From NCBI GenBank assembly GCA_018055515.1, contig JAGPHL010000083.1, positions 1-11,038 of the forward strand: a stretch of 11,038 nt of DNA, in the 5' to 3' direction. The translations under genes and the position numbers were made by a program. Shown in pieces: positions 5,462-11,038 of the stretch. This stretch comes from Anaerolineae bacterium. Lineage in GTDB: Bacteria > Chloroflexota > Anaerolineae > B4-G1 > SLSP01. A model generated the notes under the pieces. It ran no database searches, was not told where the DNA came from, and saw only the letters and a list, made by a program, of their open reading frames with translations. How positions within the stretch are numbered: the first letter of the stretch is position 1; each line of letters begins with the position of its first letter.

Positions 5462-6573
5462 GGAATGAGGTGCACGGCAGAGGCTTTGAAGGCAAGGTAG
5501 ACGTCTGCGCCTTCTCGCAGTTCCAGCTCCTCCAGGGAACGATGGGTGATCACGCCGACGAAGTCGCACGACGGGGCCGGCGCGCCTTCGAAAGGAAGGC
5601 CCACGGTGACGTAGACCAGCGTCCCCTTATCCACGAGCTCCACGACCCGGCCCCGGCGAGAGATGCAGACGTCGGAACGGCGGGGCTCGCGGGAGAGGAT
5701 GAGGTCCTCCGGTCTGATAACCACCTGGACCTGCCCCACAAGATCGGTCACGACGGCCAGCTGCATGTCGGCAAAAGACAACCAGCCATAACCGCCCTCG
5801 CCGGGGCGCAGCTCCCCCTGGAAAATATTCCTCGCCCCGACAAAACGGGCCACGAACTCGGAGGCCGGCTTCCTGAAGATCTCCTCCGGGGTTCCCACCT
5901 GCACGACCCGACCCGCATTCACCACGGCAATGCGGTCGCCCAACGCCGCTGCCTCCTCGAAATCATGGGTGACATGGAGGGTGGTGGTGCCCAGCTCGCG
6001 GTGGAGGCGGGCCAGTTCCCGCTGCAATCCCTCGCGGGTCTGCGGGTCGAGAGCGCTGAGCGGCTCATCCAACAGCAACAGTCGCGGCTCGATCACCAGC
6101 GCCCGCGCCAGGGCCACCCGCTGCTGCTCGCCCCCGCTGAGAGTTGGGGGACGGCGCGCGAGCAGCGGCTCGATGGAGAGCAGCCGGCTGATCTCCTCCA
6201 CGCGACGTTCGATGACGAGGCGGCGGGAGGGACCTGGGCCTTGTGCGCGCCCCTCCCGCTGCAGTTTCAGCCCGAAGGCGATGTTCTCGGCCACGCTCAA
6301 GTGGGGAAAGAGCGCGTAATCCTGGTACACGAAACCGATCCCGCGTCGCTCCGGCGGCAGCCGGGTGATGTCCTCCCCGTTCAGCAAAATGCGCCCGCGA
6401 TGGGGAGAATGCAGCCCCGCGAGGGTCTCCAACAGCACCGTCTTGCCCGCACCCGTCGGCCCCAACACCACGAAGTACTCGCCGGCGGCGATCTCCAGAT
6501 TGATCTCGCGCAGATGAAACTCCCGCAGATCAACCCAGAGGTCATGGACCTGCACCCTGGCGCGGCGCTCCAT
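5404..6573 (-). CDS. wtpC: Tungstate/molybdate ABC transporter, ATP-binding protein
   Basis: The cytoplasmic ATPase of the oxyanion importer, 389 residues. Motifs in order: Walker A GPTGAGKT (38-45), Q-loop Gln84 in VYQDYALFP, signature LSGGEQQ (145-151), Walker B LLLLDE (165-170) and H-loop His203. After about 250 comes a TOBE-like regulatory region with an oxyanion-responsive look (VVIRPEDLILS, then RGRVVELVDKGTLVYVTV). It starts 3 bases after the wtpB stop, so it is the last gene of the operon. The last 18 or so residues are encoded by dispersed repeat copy B and are probably not part of the ancestral protein, yet all catalytic motifs are intact and it should be functional. Sulfate or iron importers have similar ATPases; the WtpA neighbour decides the substrate. 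Confidence 0.92.
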   Translation of the reverse strand: MERRARVQVHDLWVDLREFHLREINLEIAAGEYFVVLGPTGAGKTVLLETLAGLHSPHRGRILLNGEDITRLPPERRGIGFVYQDYALFPHLSVAENIAFGLKLQREGRAQGPGPSRRLVIERRVEEISRLLSIEPLLARRPPTLSGGEQQRVALARALVIEPRLLLLDEPLSALDPQTREGLQRELARLHRELGTTTLHVTHDFEEAAALGDRIAVVNAGRVVQVGTPEEIFRKPASEFVARFVGARNIFQGELRPGEGGYGWLSFADMQLAVVTDLVGQVQVVIRPEDLILSREPRRSDVCISRRGRVVELVDKGTLVYVTVGLPFEGAPAPSCDFVGVITHRSLEELELREGADVYLAFKASAVHLIPKSANQRVSEPEKSLTWQR

Positions 6574-6576
6574 CCT

Positions 6577-7359
6577 CTACCCCCGGTCCTTCCGCGCGAC
6601 CCACCGCAACACCACGAAGATCAGCAGGCAGATCAGGATGATCAGCGCGGCGACGGGCCGGGCATAGGTCAGCCCGAAGGATTGGAAGCGCTCGTAGAGC
6701 AGCACCGGGGCAATCATCGGATAGTAAGCCAGGATCATCACCGCGCCGAACTCGCTCAGGCCCCGCGCCCACATGAGGATCATCCCGGAGAGGATGCTGC
6801 GCCAGGCGAGAGGAAAGGAGATCCGCCAAAAGGCCTGCCACGGCGAGGCGCCCAGCGTGCGGGCCACCCGCTCCAGACGCGGATCAACGGCCTTGAAGCC
6901 CTCGCGGGCCGTATCAACCAGAAACGAGAGGCTGACGAAGAGCATCGCGGCCACGATGCCCGGCATCGCGGAGACGAACCTGATCCCCAGGAGATTGAAG
7001 GCCCGGCCCAGGAAGGTGTTCCTCCCCAGAACCAGCAGCAGGGCAATGCCCGCCGCCGAGTGCGGCACCACGATGGGGACATCCAAGAGGCCCTCGATCA
7101 GCCGCTTGCCCCGGAAATCGCTGCGAGCCAGCAAGTAAGCCAGCGGCACGCCGGTGACGAAGGCAATGGCCGTCGCCAGAGCGGAACAGTAGAAGGTGAG
7201 CAGGATCGCCTGGCGCACCTCCGCCTCCAGCAGCGTCTCCCAGACGACGGCCGGCGAGGAGCCGGCGACCGTGCGAAGCAGCGGCCAGGCGACGAAGAGG
7301 ATCAGCAACGCGCCGAGGACGGCGAAGACAATCTGCATCCGGTTGGCAGGCAGGTTCAT
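6577..7359 (-). CDS. wtpB: Tungstate/molybdate ABC transporter, permease
   Basis: The membrane channel subunit, 260 residues, with about six hydrophobic segments in the ModB/WtpB arrangement. The cytoplasmic EAA loop that docks onto the ATPase lies at about 152-184 (REGFKAVDP, then RTLGASPWQAFWRISFPLAWR). The conserved helix after it reads RGLSEFGAVMILAYYP, typical of molybdate and tungstate permeases. The start at ATG 7359 has no clear Shine-Dalgarno, and the 94-base gap from wtpA contains repeat-like sequence, so translation may be weaker than that of wtpA. The stop is 3 bases before wtpC. Two copies would pair with two WtpC subunits. Family assignment is firm; the choice between W and Mo is not. 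Confidence 0.92.
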   Translation of the reverse strand: MNLPANRMQIVFAVLGALLILFVAWPLLRTVAGSSPAVVWETLLEAEVRQAILLTFYCSALATAIAFVTGVPLAYLLARSDFRGKRLIEGLLDVPIVVPHSAAGIALLLVLGRNTFLGRAFNLLGIRFVSAMPGIVAAMLFVSLSFLVDTAREGFKAVDPRLERVARTLGASPWQAFWRISFPLAWRSILSGMILMWARGLSEFGAVMILAYYPMIAPVLLYERFQSFGLTYARPVAALIILICLLIFVVLRWVARKDRG

Positions 7360-7373
7360 TGGATCTAGACAAG

Positions 7374-7419
7374 AAAACTTAGCGTTTTGACGTTCTCTGC
7401 GGTTAGATTTTTTGTTGTC
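7374..7419 (-). repeat. Degenerate microrepeat-like spacer between wtpA and wtpB
   Basis: On the minus strand the spacer reads AACAAAAAATCTAACCGCAG, then AGAACGTCAAAACGC. I recall similar CGCAGAGAACGC-type intergenic repeats from several bacterial phyla. Only one degenerate unit is present here, so the call rests on resemblance. No promoter or ribosome site is clear in it. Confidence 0.3.
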
Positions 7420-7441
7420 CTGTGACGCAATTCCTGTGGAA

Positions 7442-7456
7442 AGCGCCCTGGCGCTA
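7442..7456 (-). terminator. Small hairpin at the wtpA stop codon (possible attenuator)
   Basis: AGCGCC and GGCGCT (7442-7455) form a 5-6 bp GC-rich stem overlapping the wtpA stop, followed on the minus strand by only TTT. It is too small for strong termination. It could protect wtpA mRNA and give more binding protein than permease, a common pattern in ABC import operons. Confidence 0.3.
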
Positions 7457-8509
7457 CGGGCGCAGCGCCTCCGGCAACGCCGCCGCGTTATCCACCACAG
7501 GAGGGAGGAGCAAGGGCTGCCAGTTTTCCGCCATGATCTGTTGTCCCTCCGGCCCGATCAAAAAGCGAATCAGTTCGGCGGCCAGGTCGGGATGGGGCGC
7601 GTTGGAGGGAATGGTCAGGCCGTAGAGGATGGTCTCGCCCTCGAACTCCGGGTTGACGGTGGCGAAACGTCGGAAGTCCAGTTTGACGCGAACCCGCCGG
7701 TAAGCCTCCGCATAGGCCGGATCGCTCAGGTTGATCTCCGGCGGCAGGGATAGAAAGCGCAGGTTGCGTTGACGGGAGACACTCTGGTACTCGAAAGCGT
7801 AATCCAAGTCGCCGGATTCCAGCAGGCCCAGCAATTGGACGCTGGCGCCGCGCAGCTCCAGACCGCTCCCCTTCTCCGGTTCCAGCACTTCAGGGACGAG
7901 GATGATGTCGAGGGCGTCGGTTTCCTGCACCCGCACCGGCTTTGTGAAGCGGTCACCGAAGAGATTGTAGAAGAGGTCAGGCTCGTTGTAGAAGTGGGTC
8001 GCCAGCTGGGCCGCCATCATGCTGCGATAGCCGCAGGCATCGAAGCGCGGGTCGGCGAGGCCGAACAGCACGTCAGGCCGCGAGAGGATCTCGTACCAGT
8101 TATCGGCGGTGATCTCATCGGCGTAAGCGCTCTGCGAGGTGTAGGCCAGGCCCAGCTGGTTGGTGGCAAACTGCATCGTCCACTCGGCGTAGGGGCGGCC
8201 CGTCTCCGGCACCTTCGTCGTGTACATCAACAGCGGGATCAGAGAATAGTCGGCCACGGCGACCACATCGGCCAGTTCCCCCAGTTCCGACACGTGTCGG
8301 ACACACTGGATGGAGCCGTGGCCTTCCATCAACACGTCCACGTCGGGATGCTGAGCCTCAAAGGCGTGCTCCAGCTCGTCGAAAGGGACGACGAGGCTTC
8401 CGGCCAGCAATACCCGCACCTGGGTCCGCGCCCGCTGCCGGGGGAACGCGGCGCAGGCGCTGAGCGCGAGAAGCATCAACGCGAGCAGCAAAAGGGATCG
8501 TTTCTTCAT
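7454..8509 (-). CDS. wtpA: Tungstate/molybdate-binding lipoprotein
   Basis: The substrate-binding protein of the importer, anchored outside the membrane by a lipid; 351 residues. From ATG 8509 it has a textbook lipoprotein signal: KKR, a leucine-rich core, then the lipobox LSAC with Cys19. The longer frame (TTG 8584) would add an Arg-rich leader and overlap the previous gene, so I reject it. The mature part follows the WtpA/archaeal ModA pattern: VLLAGSLVVPFDELEHAF, GHGSIQCVRHV, ADVVAVADYSLIPLLMY, NWYEILSRPDVLFG, DACGYRSMMAAQLA and LLESGDLDYAFEYQSV. In this family oxyanion is held by main-chain/Ser contacts plus carboxylates, giving higher affinity for tungstate. It lies 61 bases after the preceding lipoprotein gene. 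Confidence 0.93.
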   Translation of the reverse strand: MKKRSLLLLALMLLALSACAAFPRQRARTQVRVLLAGSLVVPFDELEHAFEAQHPDVDVLMEGHGSIQCVRHVSELGELADVVAVADYSLIPLLMYTTKVPETGRPYAEWTMQFATNQLGLAYTSQSAYADEITADNWYEILSRPDVLFGLADPRFDACGYRSMMAAQLATHFYNEPDLFYNLFGDRFTKPVRVQETDALDIILVPEVLEPEKGSGLELRGASVQLLGLLESGDLDYAFEYQSVSRQRNLRFLSLPPEINLSDPAYAEAYRRVRVKLDFRRFATVNPEFEGETILYGLTIPSNAPHPDLAAELIRFLIGPEGQQIMAENWQPLLLPPVVDNAAALPEALRP

Positions 8510-8570
8510 CGTTGTTTCGGCCGGCCGGGGCGTCCGGCGCCTTGAACGCCCTCGCCGTCCCATCCCCTGT

Positions 8571-9554
8571 TCACGGCAGGTCAATTTCGATGGTCTCGAC
8601 GCCGCCGATCCAGCTCGCTTTTTCCAGGTCGGGGCCGACCAGGCGCAGCGGCCAGTATTTTTCCGGCAGCGGCGCTCCGTTCAGCCGATAGGCGAGGAAG
8701 ATTTTGTTATTGCGCGCGATCGGGGCGCTTTCCAGCGTGATGCTGTAGCCGTCGCTGGCGATCAGATGAATCTCGTAGCCGGCCGCAGCCAGGTCATCGT
8801 TGAAGGCCCTACCTTCGTGCTTGTTCTCATCGTCCACCCGTCCGACCAGCAACCAGAGGGGGATGCCCTCCCAGGTCTGTCCTTCGGCGTCGGTCCAGGA
8901 AGTGCCATGGCAGCTCGGGGAAGACCCGGTCTCGAAGGTGCCGCGGTCCATCTCCTCGCTCAGCGCGCCCTTCAGGTGGAGCGTCCACTCATCCTGAGCC
9001 GCCTTGACCTCAATGGACTCGACCCACTTGATCCACCAATGGCCGTCGGTGACGACCTTGTCGGTGCCCAGGATCGCCATGCGCAGGGGGCCGTCGCGAT
9101 CCGCCGGAATGGGCTGGCCCTCTTCCTCATAGGCGATGACGGTCCAGAGTTTGCCGTCGTAGGGCTTGTTCGTGCCGTCGCTGGGATCGTAGGTGTCATA
9201 ATTGCCGGTGACGATCTGATCGTAGGAGAAAGTCATCTGGTAGCCGTCCTTCGCCGTGATCTGGACGCTGTTCTCCTTGGAGAAGCCGCCCACGAGGGCG
9301 CACAGGTCTTCGACGGTGACGCCTTTGAAGGTCGTCGGCGGGGTGACCTTGCCCACGCTGCTGATGCGGCCACCGGGCCCCTCGTAGGCGGGCAAGGCCT
9401 GCAGATCCTCCCAGGTCAGCGTGACGCTTTTCTCGCCAGAGGTAACCGTCAGCGTGACGTCGGGGGCCGGCGCCTTTGCCGATCCGCCGCCGCAGCCGAC
9501 AAGCAGGGCGAGCGCCAGGATGGAGGCGATAATGGAAAGGAAACGTTGGTTCAT
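8571..9554 (-). CDS. Sec-type lipoprotein with two sulfite-oxidase-like (molybdopterin-binding fold) domains
   Basis: A 327-residue exported lipoprotein: hydrophobic signal, lipobox LVGC with Cys21, and a GGGS linker. Two tandem domains resemble the oxidoreductase molybdopterin-binding (SUOX) fold. Domain 1 (about 32-184) has FKGVTVEDLCALVGG, AKDGYQMTFSYDQI, GPLRMAILG and WWIKWVESIEV. Domain 2 (about 190-327) has WEGIPLWLLVG, ASDGYSITLESA, WPLRLVGPD and WIGGVETIEI. Only domain 2 has a Cys (Cys215, SPSCHGTSW) where family members place the cofactor-ligating Cys; domain 1 has Ser-rich sequence there. The signal lacks a twin-arginine motif, so the protein is probably exported unfolded, without pterin cofactor. 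First in the operon with wtpABC. Its start has AAGGAG 6 nt upstream. It could bind oxyanion or a partner protein; catalysis is doubtful. Confidence 0.85.
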   Translation of the reverse strand: MNQRFLSIIASILALALLVGCGGGSAKAPAPDVTLTVTSGEKSVTLTWEDLQALPAYEGPGGRISSVGKVTPPTTFKGVTVEDLCALVGGFSKENSVQITAKDGYQMTFSYDQIVTGNYDTYDPSDGTNKPYDGKLWTVIAYEEEGQPIPADRDGPLRMAILGTDKVVTDGHWWIKWVESIEVKAAQDEWTLHLKGALSEEMDRGTFETGSSPSCHGTSWTDAEGQTWEGIPLWLLVGRVDDENKHEGRAFNDDLAAAGYEIHLIASDGYSITLESAPIARNNKIFLAYRLNGAPLPEKYWPLRLVGPDLEKASWIGGVETIEIDLP

Positions 9555-9560
9555 ATTCAG

Positions 9561-9566
9561 CTCCTT
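9561..9566 (-). promoter_or_regulatory. Ribosome binding site for the SUOX-like lipoprotein
   Basis: AAGGAG on the minus strand, 6 nt before ATG 9554. Only about 35 bases separate it from the insertion sequence, and no convincing -35/-10 pair is visible there. Confidence 0.8.
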
Positions 9567-9595
9567 ACATGGGATGTGGGATAAAACTACTCACA

Positions 9596-10907
9596 ACTCT
9601 AGTTTCGCGTAAAACCAGCGCCCAAAAACGCGAATTTCTGGTATGCTCGCCTGTATGGGTAGCTTAACTTTAACACACGAACGCATTGATGATATTCCCT
9701 TGTTGGTCAAACTGGGCCAAGTCTTGCAGTTAGACACGGCCGTGGACACCTGCCTGGGTACCCACGGGTTGCAGCAAGGCTTGAGCAACGGCCAACTCAC
9801 CATCGTGTGGTTGGCCTACATTCTGTCGGAAGGCGACCACCGGAAGTCGAGCGTCGAAGACTGGGCTTGGCGGCATCGCCAGGTGTTGGAACGCCTGTTG
9901 GGACAACCCCTGCGGCGCGTGGACTTCAGTGATGATCGCCTGGGGAACTTGCTGCACCGTTTTAGTGTGGACGCCAAATGGGAGGCGTTGGAACAGGCAG
10001 TGTGGCAGGCCAGCGCCCAGGTGTACGCGCTGGAAGTCACCACGGTGCGGCTGGATAGCACCACGACCTATGGCTATCACCAGGTCACTGATACGGGCGT
10101 GATGCAACACGGGCATAGCAAGGATCATCGGCCTGACTTGCCGCAATTGAAGTTGATGGCGGCCCTGGCGGAACCGGCAGGGCAATGGGTCGCGAGCGAG
10201 GTGTACCCAGGGCAGCGCGCCGATGACGGCCTGTATGTGCCCCTGTATCAACGGGTGCATAAAATTCTGGAGCAAGCAGGGCTGTTGTACATTGGCGACT
10301 GCAAAATGGCCGCCTTGGGGACCCGGGCGCAGATCGCGGCAGGGGGTGATTATTATCTGACGCGCTTGCCCCGTAACCTGTTTAGTGGCACGCAGTGGGA
10401 AGCGTGGGAAGCCCGGCGCGCTACCGCGGAGCAGCTGACCTTGTTCTGGGAAGCCGGCGCATTGGTCGGCGCCGGGTGCGAGTGGGAGGAAACTCGGAGC
10501 GCGGAAGTCGCCGGGGAAACCGTCACCTGGCAGGAGCGCTTGCAGTGGGTGTATGCGCCGACCCTGGCGGCCCAGCAACAACAAGCCCTGGAACGCCGCT
10601 TGCAGCAGGCCACCGCAGCCTTGCAAGCGCTGACCCCGGCCCCTGGGCGGGGCAAACGCGCCCTGCGCGACGCCGCGACCTTGCAGGCCCGCAGCACGGC
10701 CATCCTGGACCAGCATCAGGTATCCGGTTTGTTGCGCCCCCAGTGGGAAGTGGTGGAACAACGGCAGACCCGCTATGTGGGACGTGGTCGGGGCAGTGCT
10801 GAGCGGCCTACCCGCGAAATTATCCGGCAGTATTACCGGATTACCACCGTCGAACGGGTGCCTCCGGCCATCGCAGCGGTCCAAAGCGCGTTGGGCTGGC
10901 AATTGCA
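9596..10907 (+). mobile_element. IS1634-like insertion sequence, 3' end replaced by a second IS
   Basis: The left end is placed near 9596-9604 by the position of the transposase start and a 7-bp inverted repeat TTCGCGT/ACGCGAA (9604-9610, 9628-9634) just inside. The right end is missing: homology to IS1634 transposases stops at about 10907, where the second element begins. Exact ends and target duplication cannot be set without the other terminus. Confidence 0.7.
9639..9647 (+). promoter_or_regulatory. Extended -10 promoter of the transposase
   Basis: TGGTATGCT has the TG-N-TATNNT form of an extended -10. It ends 7 bases before ATG 9655, so the mRNA would start at or next to the start codon (leaderless). 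No good -35 is seen. It lies directly beside the end-proximal inverted repeat, so transposase binding could shut it off. Confidence 0.4.
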
Positions 10908-10932
10908 AGTCGGCCCTTGTGCTAGATGTTAG
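9655..10932 (+). CDS. IS1634-family transposase, truncated before the catalytic Glu
   Basis: A DDE transposase with an N-terminal DUF4277-like region (ERIDDIPLLV, then VWLAYILSEGDHR and DFSDDRLGNLLHRF). The RNase H-like domain follows: the first Asp is in VRLDSTTTYGY (Asp134 from ATG 9655), followed by HGHSKDHRPDLPQLK, and the second Asp is in LLYIGDCKMAALGTRA (Asp215). Family members are usually about 550 residues. This frame ends at about 425, just after ALGWQLQV, and the last residues (GPCARC) come from the adjoining element. The segment with the catalytic Glu (YxxExxFxxLK-like) is missing, so the protein should be inactive. I place the start at 9655 (MGSLTLTHERIDD) rather than ATG 9643, because the latter lies within the -10 box. 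It could still bind the ends and act as an inhibitor. Confidence 0.85.
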   Translation: MGSLTLTHERIDDIPLLVKLGQVLQLDTAVDTCLGTHGLQQGLSNGQLTIVWLAYILSEGDHRKSSVEDWAWRHRQVLERLLGQPLRRVDFSDDRLGNLLHRFSVDAKWEALEQAVWQASAQVYALEVTTVRLDSTTTYGYHQVTDTGVMQHGHSKDHRPDLPQLKLMAALAEPAGQWVASEVYPGQRADDGLYVPLYQRVHKILEQAGLLYIGDCKMAALGTRAQIAAGGDYYLTRLPRNLFSGTQWEAWEARRATAEQLTLFWEAGALVGAGCEWEETRSAEVAGETVTWQERLQWVYAPTLAAQQQQALERRLQQATAALQALTPAPGRGKRALRDAATLQARSTAILDQHQVSGLLRPQWEVVEQRQTRYVGRGRGSAERPTREIIRQYYRITTVERVPPAIAAVQSALGWQLQVGPCARC

Positions 10933-11038
10933 GGAAAGCCAGAGCCTTGATTTGCAATACATCCACCTTGCCCAAAAGGCAGTTAATGTAGATGGACAGC
11001 GTATGAGCAGCCAATTTGGTATACAAGCGTGTGACCAA
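10908..11038 (-). mobile_element. Second insertion sequence (partial), inserted into the IS1634-like transposase gene
   Basis: From about 10908 the sequence no longer fits IS1634. On the minus strand it carries the 3' end of another transposase gene, with only about 14 bases between its stop codon and the junction, as usual for a compact IS terminus. The other end is outside the window. The exact boundary is uncertain by several bases. Confidence 0.6.
10922..11038 (-). CDS. Partial transposase C-terminus, tentatively IS982 family
   Basis: A minus-strand frame of 38 codons enters from the right edge and stops at TAG (complement of 10922-10924). It reads TRLYTKLAAHTLSIYINCLL, then GKVDVLQIKALAFPNI. 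The pattern (T)R-x-x-(A/T)K-x-x-AHT-x-x-(I/V)Y-x-N-x-LLG, with LQIKxLAFP at the end, is how I recall IS982-type transposases ending. Transposase identity is fairly likely; the exact family is less so, since IS4 or IS5 relatives cannot be excluded from 38 residues. No catalytic residue lies in this part. It faces the IS1634-like gene tail to tail. Confidence 0.6.
   Translation of the reverse strand: MVTRLYTKLAAHTLSIYINCLLGKVDVLQIKALAFPNI

Noticed and set aside
5470..7368. 632-codon open frame on the plus strand opposite wtpC and wtpB
   Set aside because: Antisense frame kept open by GC-rich codon use. The minus strand carries complete ABC ATPase and permease motifs, and the plus-strand translation is low-complexity His/Gln/Arg-rich with no domain.
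8510..8584. Longer wtpA frame from TTG 8584
   Set aside because: Would put an Arg-rich leader before a perfect lipoprotein signal and overlap the upstream gene.
9555..9625. Outward promoter from the IS end into the lipoprotein operon
   Set aside because: TTTTAC and TTTTAT or TAGTTT can be found, but spacing is 19-22 bases and matches are poor.
1..11038. tRNA, rRNA or a known riboswitch
   Set aside because: No cloverleaf, rRNA segment or familiar aptamer core was seen in any gap; not excluded without a covariance search.

Overview
The window is GC-rich (about 60% by eye) and bacterial. It looks like an accessory or rearranged stretch from a free-living bacterium with many small intergenic repeats. 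The archaeal-type tungstate/molybdate importer (WtpABC), lipoproteins with Sec/lipobox signals, an IS1634-like element, and several families of 7-8 bp microrepeats would fit a Chloroflexota (Anaerolineae-like) genome. That assignment is inference; no rRNA or other phylogenetic marker is present.

Layout. Bases 1-350 hold a possible gene start running off the left edge on the minus strand, a 36-bp direct repeat that duplicates that gene's start, and two octamer arrays. Bases 351-4905 are a tight minus-strand cluster read right to left: radical SAM protein, winged-helix regulator (start signal overlapping the previous stop), patatin-like phospholipase, and MFS transporter. Bases 4906-5403 are noncoding. 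They contain a near-consensus minus-strand promoter (TTGACA, 17 bp, TATACT) framed by palindromes, a heptamer array, and a series of hairpins. Bases 5404-9554 are a second minus-strand operon: a Sec-type lipoprotein with two sulfite-oxidase-like domains, then wtpA, wtpB and wtpC. From about 9600 a plus-strand IS1634-like element begins. Its transposase is cut before the catalytic Glu by a second, oppositely oriented insertion sequence (tentatively IS982-like) that runs off the right edge.

Function. The wtp operon should import tungstate or molybdate. The lipoprotein encoded first is probably its cell-surface partner, although it is unlikely to carry pterin cofactor itself. The radical SAM cluster has no function I can name. 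Its make-up (radical SAM enzyme, DNA-binding regulator, lipid hydrolase, exporter-type MFS) suggests regulated modification or turnover and transport of a lipid or small molecule, and it is the best candidate here for an undescribed system. A dispersed repeat occurs twice in inverted orientation (178-233 and 5375-5430). One copy supplies the stop codon and C-terminal tail of WtpC. An octamer array likewise supplies the end of the MFS gene.
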